This document shows, one piece after another, positions 37,304 through 50,201 of a stretch of 64,000 nt of DNA. The notes below the pieces were generated by a model. That model was not told the DNA's origin and searched no databases. It saw nothing but the letters and a program-made list of their open reading frames with translations. The position numbers were made by a program, and so were the translations under genes. Source of the DNA: Heliocidaris tuberculata (lineage: Eukaryota > Echinodermata > Echinoidea > Camarodonta > Echinometridae); the NCBI GenBank assembly GCA_025618425.1, contig CM046849.1, positions 31,127,671 to 31,191,670 on the forward strand. Reading direction: 5' to 3'. Position 1 is the stretch's first letter. Every line of letters starts with the position of its first letter.

Positions 37304-37388
37304 GTTCAGTTGATTTATTATTACCCTTGTGTGAACCAGGCTTTTCCCTGACCCTTTATCTTTGATGAAAGATACAGGGTTAAAGGTC

Positions 37389-37465
37389 AAACCTGGCTCA
37401 CACCAGGCCTCATTTGCTGACGTTAGGACCATGTCAGTGACTGCATCCGTCTTTTGCACATCATT
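37389..37465 (+). repeat. Duplicated flank, left copy
   Basis: ACCTGGCTCACACCAGGCCT ... CTTTTGCACATCATTAA, about 77 bp, recurs with four substitutions at 37987-38062, period 597 bp. Confidence 0.85.
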
Positions 37466-37490
37466 AACCCTTTCAAGACAGGAATTATTT
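37464..37490 (+). mobile_element. Left-end fragment of the TTAA-type ~416 bp family
   Basis: TTAACCCTTTCAAGACAGGA followed by ATTATTT matches the family left end and then stops where the foldback begins. Confidence 0.65.
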
Positions 37491-37987
37491 AAAGGGGGTA
37501 CCTAATGCTGAAACAATTTTAATTCATTTAAAAGATCATGATTTTATTAGCAGAAAATTATCTGCCTTAAAAAAAAAAATTTTAATTCGTGTTGCCAGAA
37601 AATCCCCGAAATATGGTAAGATTTCAGGATATTTTGGCCCCTCAGCTGTGTCCCAATTTCAGCTAGGTAACCACAATGACGTTAAAGTGGTTACCCAGGT
37701 TCGCGTATTGCAGATGTGTTGCGCGCTAGACTGTACAAAATGCATTACACCTTGCGCACATTTTGCTATAATTGCGCGACAAGGTAACCACTTTGACGTC
37801 ATTGTGGTTACCTAGCTGAAATTGGGACACAGCTGAGGGGCCAAAATATCCTGAAGTCTTACCATATTTCGGGGATTTTTCTGGCAACACAAATTTTTAA
37901 AAAACTTAAGGCAGATGATTTTCTTCTAATAAAATCATGATCTTTTAAATGAACTAACATTGTTTCAGCATTGGGTACCCCCTTTAA
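37489..37987. mobile_element. TTAA foldback element, copy 2 (499 bp)
   Basis: Same arms as 22925-23410 (TTAAAGGGGGTACC ends, CAATGACGT...GTGGTTACC). The central loop is in the opposite orientation relative to copy 1. Confidence 0.9.
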
Positions 37988-38062
37988 ACCTGGCTCACAC
38001 CAGGCCTCATTTGCTGACGTCAGGACCGTGTCAGTGACTGCATCGATCTTTTGCACATCATT
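37987..38062 (+). repeat. Duplicated flank, right copy
   Basis: Second copy of the 37389-37465 segment, directly after the foldback. Confidence 0.85.
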
Positions 38063-38465
38063 AAAGAGTGATATTGTTCAAAAAGTGATTGCAAAATGAA
38101 CAGTGCAAACAGTAGTTCTGATAACTGGCGTACATGTATGAGATAAATTGCCCTCGATTATCACAGGTGATGATGCAATCAAAATGACGCCTCTTTTGAG
38201 CTGGGCTTTAGGGTTGTAATTGGGTTCTCTGTTAGGTTTAGGGTTAGGTATAGTGTTTGGTCCAAGGTCAAAGTTCAGAAATTGGTGAGTGGAGGATATT
38301 GACCGCAGTCATTGTCGCCAGAGCATGTGTTGTATAATCAGTCTAAAGTGGCCACTTTTTCTGTTTCTGTTGAGTGATAAGTTTGACTTATTAATTTCTT
38401 GTATAGCGGTCATATCCTTTATGTGGTCATTTTCTTGATGCTCCCATGGAGTATCAGTATCCCGT

Positions 38466-38645
38466 TTATAGCTGAGTGGCTAATCTGTTGCACTTGAGCG
38501 CAGGTACCCATTTACACCTGGGTTGAGAGTGGCAAACGGAGATTAGTTTCTTGGTAAAGGACCTCAGTGCAGTATTCGGATTGGAACCCTCGACCTCTCA
38601 ATTGAAAGGCTAATGAATGAACCACTACACCACTGAATGACGTCA
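38466..38645 (-). mobile_element. tRNA-derived SINE, minus strand
   Basis: The minus strand reads GTGTAGTGGTTCATTCATTA (A-box region) then GAGGTCGAGGGTTCCAATCC (B box), followed by a body with CCTTTACCAAGAAACTAATC and CACCCAGGT/GTAAATGGGTACCTGCGC-like sequence. The head is clearly tRNA-like. Confidence 0.75.
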
Positions 38646-39686
38646 TTTGGTTGGCAAGCGTTGTCTCGTTTGCAGATGACATCTGGTGTGCAAATTGGAA
38701 TTCAAATGTGCATTGTAATGGTACGTAAGATGAACTAGACAAATACCACCCCTTTATCAGGTTTGCTCAACAGGTAAATATTGGAAGTGCAAACAAAAGA
38801 TGTTTCTATTGATATTCAGAAGTGGTGTGTAATTTATGGAAAGTCTACTTTGTGTTGGGGTAAAACTGGTATTTTCTGGTTCTTGTTTGATGAAGTAAAA
38901 GCAGGTGGCTGAAGAGCTTTATGTGAAGTGTTTGTTTGACTGGTTTTCATAAAACATAGCAACGTGGGTCCAGGTTTAAACCCCAACTACAGTGTATTTA
39001 AGAGCATGGGGTTAGTCTGCAGATTTCTGGAGTGGCAAATGTCAGCCTCTGCATCCGGTCAACATCTTTGTCATTCTGTATGTAACTGAGTAAACAAATA
39101 TAGTGTCAGCTTGAAATCTATCAGTATACAGTTTCTATCAAAGTCTCTTGCAAATGCCATTTATTTGTAGCCTTGAACATTCAGCGAAAATTACATTCGA
39201 TTCTGTGAGAAGTCATTTCTCATCATAGCTGGAACTCAAGACCACATTTAAGCCAAAGGATATATTTGTTAGAACAAGAAATTTAGCTCTTTTTTCTTTT
39301 CTTTTCCTTTAATCCTAACATTTGTTTAATGAAGCGCAAAAGTTATAAATGGCTGCATCTACAAAGGTCTTTTTAAAATAAAAAAATATTCTTTTTGCGT
39401 TGGTTATCGTGCAGTCCATATTTTTAAAGTTTTAATTGATTTTGTATCATGGTTACAACAATTTATAGCCTTTAATCAATGTAGACGTCACGAGATCATC
39501 ATTGTGATGAGAAAAGTGCAGTCTTGTTATTCCTGCGATACGGCAGAAAAACAACATGAGCTGCCCTATGCAAACTGGCTCTTCTCCAAACATTGGTGAA
39601 GGAGTGGGCGAATAAAAGAATTAAACCATCCTGTTTCAATGTAGAAAGACAAGTCAGTGGAACTGGGTTGTCAACCTGTTATAATG

Positions 39687-39868
39687 CAGGGGCGGATTTA
39701 TGAGGGGCACTTCCGGCCCATGACTTCCCCCCCTTTCTGAAACCAAACTGTACATTGTGCTCCCCCACCTATTAGACCTGATGGCCGCCATCTTCCCTCT
39801 TATTTGCATGTCAGAACATTTTCTGAGATTTGTGCCCCGTCTTTTACAAAATCCTGGATCCTCCCCTG
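39687..39868. mobile_element. CAGGGGCGGAT-type short element
   Basis: CAGGGGCGGATTTATGAGG at the left and AAAATCCTGGATCCTCCCCT then G at the right form inverted ends. Related to 26964-27064. Confidence 0.65.
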
Positions 39869-40496
39869 GTTCTAAAAGATAGCATCCTCTTCACAACCTG
39901 TTTACATGAACAAGAAATTAAGGACACAATTCTGCGAGGGAGCTAGATCTGTGTTTGTGCCAAAAGTGATTAGTCAAAGGCCAGCGTTTGAAATTGTTTA
40001 ACATTATCAAACATGAGTTTGGAGAATGTATGCACGGAAGACATTTATTAGACAAGAAAATCCCAGAAATTAGCTGTAATGTCGGAAGGAATTCTTGCAA
40101 TCAATCCATCAGCATGTGCATGAAGCATATTTTAGTTCGTGTTGTGTTGAAAAGTGCTTTGATTTTTTAATTCATCATTCACAGAATCATACTGTCATAC
40201 TCGCATAGGAAAGGGGGTGCACTGAACACAATTCCGACTTGGCTTCCTTGCGGACTGTGTTTATGTAATTCATTCCCCCCCCCCCCCCCCCCCCCTCCTT
40301 AACCATTAACCATAAGTTTGTTGGGTATAGTTTTTTTGAGTGATTTCGTATACTAGCAAATTATATTTTGAGGTGATCAGTACCCTTTAATTCAACCCTT
40401 ACTGTTCGAGTTGAAAGTTATTACACTTTGTAGCTTGGTTAAGGTCAATTTTTGCATTATGCCTCCAAGGATTGATAGTGTCAAGTTTATAAAGTA

Positions 40497-40902
40497 TTAA
40501 CCCTTTCAAGACAATTGACCACATTTTGTGGTTTGGATCAATAACTTTTGATTCAGAGCCTTAAAAAATATACCAGATGCATGAGTAGAATGAGCAAAAA
40601 TTTCTGCTCCATTTTTGTTGCATGACCATATTGCGTTTGATGCCAGGAATTTCAAAAAGGAGAATAAGCTTTGAGATCCTTAAATTGGCAACACATTGAG
40701 AGGTTTAAAATCATTGTATATCATCAAAATTGGCAATTTCTTTCAACTATTCAATAAATTTCTAACCATGTATATTGTTTTTAAAGACATTACAACTTAT
40801 TAGAACCATGTAGCACTAAAAGAAAAATAGTATTGTTGCCAATTTGAAGAACAAAATGTGATCAATTTAGCCCTTAAATAATTCCTGTCCTGAAAGGGTT
40901 AA
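40497..40902 (-). mobile_element. TTAA-type ~416 bp element, copy 4 (reverse)
   Basis: Bounded by TTAA (40497-40500 and 40899-40902). It begins CCCTTTCAAGACAATTGACC and ends TCCTGTCCTGAAAGGG. Confidence 0.88.
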
Positions 40903-40916
40903 AGGCAAGTTAAAGA

Positions 40917-41280
40917 GAAGGTTGAGTTCTGGGAAAGGTGGAAAATAATTTGTGAGCTTTCTCATTTTATATCAATTTGGATGAACATCATAGTAGAAAT
41001 GTCCCCTGAAAAAAATTACTTCTCAAATGCCATCATATTCAAAATAGTGCGAGAAATAACTGAAGTTTTCGGACCGAACATTCGTGCCACATGTGTGTGC
41101 AGTCCCATATACCCATTTCTGTTTGCGATGCATGTGCTTTTCAACGAGATTGGGTCAGTTTCTTATCATTTTATTCCAAAACCATATACCCCCATCATTA
41201 TGTAGACATGATCAACCTTTTCCAATTGCTTTGAGACAGTTCTTTCACAATGTAATTGCATGACCAGAACTCAACTTTAT
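40917..41280 (+). mobile_element. AAGTTGAGTTCTGG-type element, copy 3 (intact)
   Basis: GAAGGTTGAGTTCTGGGAAA at the left and GACCAGAACTCAACTTTAT at the right are inverted. It starts only 14 bp after the preceding TTAA element. Confidence 0.85.
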
Positions 41281-44199
41281 TTTATAAACAAGTTAAATTT
41301 AGTTTTCCTGCATATTTCATAACTTCAGTTCCATTTTAAAGCGAGAGGGGTGAAGATCTTGACAAGGTTTTATGGACTTGAAGGAAGGTATATAACAGGA
41401 AGGAAGTCAGGTTACTCATAACTATAGGGGGGCTCTGTTGAAATGCCTCTAAATTTAGGGAATAACCCCTGATGTAGACCACATGATACTCTATTCATAG
41501 GACTACACAGCATATTGCATACTTCCTCCTCATCCAACAGGTGTGAGGAATAGGAGCGTTGACTGTTCCCTTGTATGGAACATCTACACACCCCCCCCCC
41601 CCCCCCCACCCACCTTAAATACCTAAATAAAAAAAGACAAAATGACGTGATTGACATACAATTTGTTTTCTATCTCTCAGGACTGATCATTTTTAAGAAA
41701 AAAAAGCACAAACTTTATTTGTTGTTTTTGATAGATTTTAATTCATAAAATCATTAATGCAAACGTTTGATTGGAAGTAGCCTCATGAGTAGAATTTGAT
41801 TTTTTTTTACCCAATATATTTTTTTTATATTGTAAAGAAAGTTCCCAGAAACCTTGATGTGTATTTAAGCAGATCATGAACAAAGAAATATATTAAGTGT
41901 TTAAGATTAATAACAAAATTTGAAATAAATAGATTAGTTTTCTCTACTCCTTTCGCTTTATCTGCCCGGCCTGTGAGAGCTCCACTTTTTTTATTATTCT
42001 CGCCGATTTCAGTATCTGCTTTTTCCCTTGGTGCTATTCCCGCTATTTTATCGGCAACCATTATTTCAATGGTTTTAAACAGCTGGAAATGTAGTCTAGC
42101 TAAACGGTTGCGGGCGCGAGCGGAGTCTAGCTCTCTTGCGACCAAATGTGGAAAACAACGTACCTTCCAATACACGTATGTTCATGTATGTGTTTTGCCT
42201 TTGCGCATGATGTGAAGTTCATGCTGCTTGCTTGCATTCATATACCGCACCGGAGAACTGTGGACCGGGCCACTGGTGGGCGGCCATTCAATCTGCATTA
42301 CGTCAGATAAGAAGCAGAAGACAAGTAAATAGATCAGGTAAACTAGTTTCGGCTTTTTTCTGCTCTTTTTTTTGAAACCCCACTCACAGGCCTGATCTGT
42401 CCCATTCCTGGCACTCTGCATATTTTTCATAACTAGTAATCTATTTTATAAGATACATTTAGAAGGCATCAGTACTATAAAGTACCATTAAAAAGGATTC
42501 ACCATATCTTAGCACCACATTTATATTTTGGTATTTTATCCAAGTATACTTCTCATAAACTGTCTGCTGTATTGTGTATTTTGTTATTTTTAGTGGAAAT
42601 TTGGAATTAGATTTTATTAAATTGAGGTATATAAAACAAGAATGGAAGTCAGATGGTAGGTCAGGTCGTATGGAGGGGGGGGGGGGTAGGATGAGCTAGA
42701 AAGAACGGAAATATGCGGCCTCCTATTCTTTATTTCCTGTTCATTCAGGCAATGTGGAAGCTTTTCATTACGACATGGTTTGATGCAGAGGAACAACTGT
42801 GGAAATATTGAGTGCCCCATCTCTTTAATCATTTGCCCACTGCTGACTCGGCTGTCGTTTTACAAACATGAAACCAGGATCCTCTGTATAGTGTAAAGCA
42901 GTCGTAACATACATCATGTAAATGCTTTTTGTGAGTACAAAGGATGGAAATACATGCATTTGCCAACTAAAAGTCCATCTAAAAATGGAAATTAGATCAC
43001 TGTTAGCCAATAGTTTGAAATACTTGCTGATCACCCAATTCATTCTGAATTCAAACATTGTTTACCTTTTTTTCTGTAACGAAAATTGTGATGTGAAACT
43101 TGTTGTGATCATTTGCTAATTTCAGATCACACTCCAGAATATTGAAATATGAGGAAATAGCAACAAGTCAAAAAATGCGCTTAAAAAATAGCAGGGCATG
43201 TGATTTACAGATGATCACATTTATTCACTTACAAAATTAAATTTCAGCAATGCAAAAGGAAATTTGCAAGTTATGTAGATAATCTGTTTAGAAATATAAA
43301 TGAGCTTTTTAAAGCAGATGTTTCCTAAAATGTTCGTTCATTTCTCCAAAAGTAGAAATGACGAGTGTGAAGTGACAAAATAGGACAGGCCGACTTGTCG
43401 GAAGTGTTCAAGCTTTTTTTCTGCATTAAGGCTGATTAAAAGAGCAGCAGCGTGAACGGAAGACTTAAATTTGGAGGTGAAAATCTCCAGGAAATCTCCT
43501 GATTTTCTGAAATCCTGATCTTGTCGACTTCAAGATTTATGGAAATGGGTTATTGGAGGGGGGATAAAAGACGTTGATTCGGGAGATATAGAAAACAATG
43601 AATATTACTCAATATGACATCCTGGTGAAATTATTATCTGTAGATTGAGTCATTAATGGCAGCGGTAAAATTAGAAATCAAATTATTCCGACCAAATGAT
43701 CTAACAAGGACTATACACAAGCCAACAGATATATTCATCCAGGGTTTAGCTGCGGGGGAAATTTAGACATAAATAGCAGAAATTTTAATACTGGCCAATT
43801 TGAAAGTGTCAAATTTCATATTGATGTTTGAAGACCATCAGTGTGATTTAACTCACCTTTCCCCATGACATAATTTTAATTTTTTAAACAAAGTAATCCT
43901 ACGAGGAAAAGAAATGCTGTATTGGAACATTATATAGTCCCTGTGGAATGAGAATCTATATTGAAAAATGATATGTTTTGTTGTGTTTTTTTCTTCAGAT
44001 CTATAAATTTGCAAATTATATTATTGTTTTAATGACATTGCATGGAGAATTGACTATCATGGTGCATTTGTTTTGATTTTTAATCTATGTAGATCAGGGG
44101 TGGTATGTTGAAAACTATTTTATCATTTCAAATAAAGTTTTGTAATATAACCAGAAATAGTTTAAAATGGACCATATTTTGATTCCACTTATGTGTGAA

Positions 44200-44395
44200 G
44201 TGCTTTACACTCACTGTATGCAATTTCAGCAAGATTTAGTCAATTTTATATCATTTTGATGAATCCAAAACCATATAATACATTATGAGATTTGGGAATC
44301 TTCAATTATTGCACTCTATAATTTACCTTTCCAAATAATTTCTACCCATTTTTCTTTCACAATGCAATAATATGACCAAAACTCAACACTATTTT
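44200..44395 (+). mobile_element. AAGTTGAGTTCTGG-type element, diverged partial copy
   Basis: Retains TTTTGATGAATCCAAAACCA and the right end TGACCAAAACTCAACACTAT; the left half is unrecognisable. Confidence 0.5.
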
Positions 44396-44610
44396 AAAAC
44401 TAACAACGATGAGTGGATATCACATGATATATACAATGAATGATTCAAGAGGATGTAATAATAAGTAAAAGACATTGACCTAAAGCTAAGGAGGACTCTA
44501 AATCCTTGTACAGAGATTAAAATACAAGTATAGGGAGGTGGCTGGGCCGGGGCCTGGATATTGTCACACTCTGCAAGGGGTATGGATAGGGGGATATATC
44601 AAATCTCAAT

Positions 44611-45135
44611 AGTCAGGTTCACATGATGGGAGCTAAACTTTAAGTTTTGCTTGTAGTTTCAAAACTTTAAGTTAACTTGTAGTTATCTTGTAGTTTCTGA
44701 CTGCATGAACGGACTGGTAGTTTCAAAACTTTAAGTTTACCTGTAGTTCTAGAACCACAAGCGAGCGTTTGATTAATACCGAAACCACGAGCAGTGGGTG
44801 GTCCTCCGTCGCAGTTTCGGACAATGTGGACAGAATAAAATTTAAGTTTCGCAAGCTTGTAGTTAGCGATGACCTCGCTGTTTATGCTAAACTTCCGGGT
44901 TATACCCTTGGCGCGAATTATGAACACAGAAACTGTATGTGTACTGTACACACAATCGGTAGTATCTATTTCCGGTGTTAACAACGACGATTGCTCGGCT
45001 TGTAGTTTTAGAACAACAAGCATGGTTGCTTCGGCCCCATGTGAACCCTCGCTGTGGTTAGTGAGTCATTGTTTTGTTAACTTAAACTTTCGCTAAATTA
45101 AAGTTTTGAAACCACAAGTCCCGTATGAACATAGC
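44611..45135. mobile_element. AGCTACGTTCA-type MITE, copy 2
   Basis: About 80% like 32662-33133, with ends GTTCACATGATGGGAGC and CCCGTATGAACATAGC. Confidence 0.8.
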
Positions 45136-45762
45136 CAATGACAAGTATACAACACATTCCCAAGAGGTTTCAGAGCTCATGCAGGGTAGAAAATAAAAAT
45201 TATTCTCATGTTCATTTCATATTGGTGTATTGAAGATGAAATACTAATCAGGGCAGTTAGTGCTAAGACTAATGCTTGTTGAGTTTATGTATTAAATGAA
45301 ATGAAAATTGAAGAGAGCATGAGAATTGCTTTGGATTTTTGCCAGAACAGCCCAGAGATGTCTTTGACAAAACACAAATAAACATATATCTTGGTGATGT
45401 GAAATCCATTTACATTTCCTTGTGAAGTCTTTATACTGTAAGACCAGAAATGTTGTGTTTGAAACTTCTGCAAATTATGCAAGTGGTTGAGAGTCGTTAA
45501 AGTTTCATATGCCTCAAAATATTTTCATCCTAACTGACTTAACACTGAATTTTTGCAATTTCTTTAATTTTCTGTATGCAAAAATGACGGTCCTGTACGA
45601 TTTACGAAAGTGTCATGTCATGAAAGTATCTGGTTTTGAAGTTACTGTAGTGAGACCTGCAAGTATCCTGTAGTGAAGAGAACAAGAAAGCATTAATTTT
45701 ATAGACCAATGTTAGAAATACAGGGGAAAACTTCATGTTACCTCTTGGTGACAGTTAGACTG

Positions 45763-45776
45763 CTGCCATCTAGTGG
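45763..45776 (-). promoter_or_regulatory. CTCF-like motif, full consensus match
   Basis: The minus strand reads CCACTAGATGGCAG, fitting CCASYAGRKGGCAG at every position. Echinoderms have CTCF, but a single 14-mer match in 64 kb could be chance. Confidence 0.3.
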
Positions 45777-46558
45777 CATGTTTCATACAGTGTGAGAAAG
45801 AGGAAGCTCTCCAATTGGAGATGATTCAATGACAGTTATTGGATTCTCTACGGATTGTGGTACATCATCACTGGAGAGAACTAGCAAAGAAGAGTCAGGG
45901 TTATTTTAGGCAGACCCCCCACTAAAAGTGCAATGACAAAATATGATGTAGAAGTATTCCAAGCATCATGATGAGAGATGATTGATTTCTAAGTGACTCA
46001 CATGAAGTTTTAATCAAATAATACTAGAGGTTTTATAACATATTCTAATGTAGTACTTGTCCATATAGCTTTAAATGCTCATAGTAATAGGTTTATTCTT
46101 ATACATACTTGCCTCATTGACAACCTCACCTAAAACTAAAGTTCAATATTCATGTAATTTTTGTTCAGATATCTGACTGCATAATGTAAAGTAAAATTAA
46201 TTTTTAATCTCTTTGACGTATTTCATTTCTGTTCAATTGTTTCATATGTCATTGTTGATTTTGGGCTTCTTGTAAAATACAGATATCACAGGCAATGAAC
46301 CGTGTAATTGTATTGCCAAAGAATGTAATTCTTTGTCCTTGTATTACCCATATTAAAAAATATATATACACTTGCTTAGACCATATATCAAAAAAAAATC
46401 ACCCATCATCCCAGCTAGCCTAGAGAAACCAAATAACTCAACCTACATTTTTTACAATTTTCCCTATGTTCAAATAATGAATAGGAATATTTTATAAAAT
46501 AGCCTAGCTGTATGAAGCCCCCATGTCTCAAAGAATGAATAAGAAAAATATATATTCT

Positions 46559-46973
46559 TTAACCCTTTCAGGACAGGAATTATTTAAGGGCTAAATTTAT
46601 CACGTTTTTTTCTTCAAATTGGCAACAATAATATTTTTCTGTTAGTGCTACATGGTTCTAATAAAATGTAATGTCTTTGAAAACATTATACATGGTTAGA
46701 AACTTTGTCGAAAAGTTGGAAAAATGGCCAATTTCGATAAAAAACAATGATTTTGAATCTCTCAATGTGTTGCCAATTTAAGGATTTTAAAGCTTAATCT
46801 TCTTTTTTGAATTCCTGGCATCGAACACAATATGGTCATGCAACAAAAATGGACATAGTATGTGCAGAAATTTTTGCTCTTTCTACTCATGCATCTGGTA
46901 TATTTTTTAGAGCTCTGAATCAAAAGTTATTGAGCCAAACCACAAAATGTGGTCAAATGTCTTGAAAGGGTAA
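46559..46973 (+). mobile_element. TTAA-type ~416 bp element, copy 5
   Basis: TTAACCCTTTCAGGACAGG at the left; the right end CTTGAAAGGGTAA has lost one T of the TTAA. Confidence 0.85.
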
Positions 46974-48490
46974 ATAATCTAGTTGCATGAAGTCTCTAAG
47001 TCAATCATGCAGCAAATCATTTTCAAATGTCACCCTCTCCCCCTCCCCTTTCATCTGACATCATTTGCAGGCAGCATGCTTTACTAGGCTAGTCGTCAGG
47101 CTGAGGGACGCAGGGTGACCCTTATTATTAATTTGCTTCCTCAAATCAGCCACACGGCTGGCTCCTAGCTCTTGCTGTTATTAGCTCCTGGGGAGATTAT
47201 TCGTGTTATCGATTGAGCCTGGGAAGGGGGGGGGGATTTGCCAGGATTGCCTCAAAGTGGCAAGTCAGTTGAGAGAAGATGGAACAGAGGATGACATGGT
47301 CTTAATTTCATCAGGTATTAGACAAAAACTATACAAATTTTTGTGCCCATAAGCCTATTATTGGCTGATGCATGTTTAAAATTTAATTAGTCCTATGATA
47401 ATGTAATTTACAAAAATCAAATTAATCAATTTAATTTGATGATTTGATTAGTCCTTAATTAGTCCTACTATAACAATAAAACTTTATGAACATTTTCAGA
47501 TAGATGGTTTTATACATGAACCTCTATTTTCATGCATAACGGAATAAATCTACCAAATTGAATTAGATCTGTATGTTTAATCATCTCTTCTTATGTATAT
47601 GTATTCTTAAAGAATCTTTCAGGATTTGTTCAAAAAGAAGGAGCAACCTATCAGAAAGAAACACCAGATACTAGTAGTAGAAATCTAGTTCTGAAATATT
47701 TTTTTTATTTTGTATCCATATTGAAAATAAGAATATTTATCAGGAAATATCAACAACTCCTTCCCTTTGATAATATTTGCTAAGAGAATATCTCCTTTCA
47801 ATTCTGGCACCAAGCAACAGGTATATAAACTATCCATTATTCACATGTAGAAAGGAGTACATTATGTCATACAGAGCCTGAATCATGCTGCCTATCTGAG
47901 AGCAGTGATTCACGTTAACGCAACACCGTCTCTCCACATGAAGACAAACACACTCAATCTCATTACATCTCTTCAATTCCGATGTATTATACAATCTCAC
48001 TCCGTCTATACCGCACACTCTAATATTATCAGGCTCACTTAATATATACACGCACAGAGCTTGCATGCTTTGCCCCTGCCTAAGTCCAACGTTCCCCTGC
48101 CTCTTTGGATAATGCACCACGAACACGGCTCTTGGCCGGATCGTTGAAACGCTTTGTTGTCGTATCGGATACGAGTGGAAGTGTGTGACGGGGGTGGCCT
48201 GCTTCGGGTTCCAGGTTGGTGCTGGAGGGGTAAGTTAATGTACCGACATTACCCTGTTGTGACACCTGCCAGAATGTACAGGGAGGGGTATATTTTGACG
48301 TGATGGGCATGCATATGCAGGTCATTCATGGTTACTGTATTTGTAGGAATGTGCTGAAGGTCATTCAGAGCTGAATGTTTGTGGTAGTATGTACAGACCT
48401 ATTACATGATGTAGATGTAGATCATCATATTATGTCTACATCATTCATGAGGTTTTGTCATAGGCATGCAAGTGAGATGCATTACCTCCC

Positions 48491-48537
48491 TGCAATGTAC
48501 ATGCAATGTACATGTACATGCAATGTACATGCATTGG
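48491..48537. repeat. Tandem TGCAATGTACA units
   Basis: About four 11-12 bp units of CAATGTACATG. Confidence 0.8.
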
Positions 48538-50201
48538 AATTCATGTGTGTATGTGCTATGCAAAGGCGTTTCAAAGTTGATAATCACTTAAAGGGAATTG
48601 CAAAGTACTTTGTCATGGATATATTCTTTGTAGTATATTGTAAGATTATCAAATATTATGAGTGATTAACTCTGCAATCTACAATAATCTCTCTATTTGT
48701 TGGCATCTGACCTCTCCCCTCCTCATGTGTAAAGTTCATTCAAATATTTGTTTTACTTTCAGCAGTTAATAGCGTGTACATGTCATTTAACATTTTTGAA
48801 GTTCAGAATCGTATGAAATACTATATATGCTTACCTATCAACAACTAGTACATACAGTTCTGTCAAAAGAAAGAAAAAAATCTGTTTTAGTAGCTTGAAT
48901 CCAGGCAGTTGTATTGTATGAGATTTTACCAAATTTCCTAACCATGTATTTTGAGCTTTATAGGTGAATTTCTTTGATTCTATCTAGTAGCTTACTCAGC
49001 ATGTTACAATTCAGTAGAAGACAATGTACAACTTACATAATAGAAATGCATTCTAGTAGTAGTAAGTAAACCTATCGGTAAAGATGTTGTGCTATCCTAG
49101 ATTGAGCCAAATCCCCCTGCCTACGCCGTAATTCAATCACATCTTGGGCAATCAAAATATCAATTGATCTACAGCCCTCACTCGATCCCCACAAAAAATG
49201 CAAAGACACTGGCAACTGGAAAAGGCTGGGATATGTTTTGCTACTTGCAGTGATGAAAAATACATTTAGTGTGCTGACTTTATTGTAGAAAATTTTTCAT
49301 TGGTATGTTCTGTGTGTTCTAGGTCTTTGTGTCACCAACAGAAGGGTGCAAACATGAATTTGGTCAAATTTTCAGTTTTTTAGTTTCGTAATTATAAAAG
49401 CACTGTTAGGGATATTGAAATGTTATAGAGATGTGAAGTCTTATCACTGATAATAATTGTAACAATGTGCGGACTAAAAATGTATAAATGTGAAAGAAGG
49501 GTCAAAATTTCAAACACACATTTTTAGAAATGTACATCCACTTGCGTCTTTCTGCCAAACAAATGATTTGTTTGCCAATCATTGTGAGGTAGTAGAGGTT
49601 TAGAGTATCAGTTGAGTTATATTGAGTATACTGACACATATCACCTTATAGCCTCAGGCCATGTCCTATGAAATTGCAATGGGTTGCTTTTTATGAAATG
49701 ATTGGCAGGGACTTTCACTGTGAAGTTGCAGCTTGGTTGATCGCAATTGAAATTATGTTGATGGATTGTCAAGTATATATGGACATTAAGCTTATTTTGG
49801 AGCACTTTCATCACTACTAATATGTTGATACTTTTATAATGAAAGAAAATACTCCTTAAGATCAGATATTAATAATATACCATGTTATCTTACAACCCAC
49901 CCAATACATTCCCCTCCTTCCCCCCCCCCCCCCCCCCTCCACCAAGGTGGTTGGAATTTTTAATTCACATCTCGATACATGTCCAATTCCATTAACATGC
50001 AATCACTTTAATGAACATGCAATCAATTTAATGAGGCATTATGAGTAGAGAGATCTAGAGTGAATAAAGTGTATTCTGTAACAGTGATATACTGTTGCTC
50101 GGTGCAGCAATACGTCTGAGTGTAGAATGAGCATAAAGAATTCAAACACGGTGTTGAATGAAATTGCAAATTTGCAGTGGGTGTGTTGTATCATACAGCA
50201 A

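Noticed and set aside
19236..38645. Functional tRNA genes
   Set aside because: A and B boxes are present, but the sequences between and after them do not form a cloverleaf and continue into a SINE body.
32800..45023. Similar minus-strand frames in the two AGCTACGTTCA MITEs (both with DTTDCVY)
   Set aside because: Protein similarity is lower than DNA similarity and follows simple divergence of the repeat, so there is no sign of selection for a protein.
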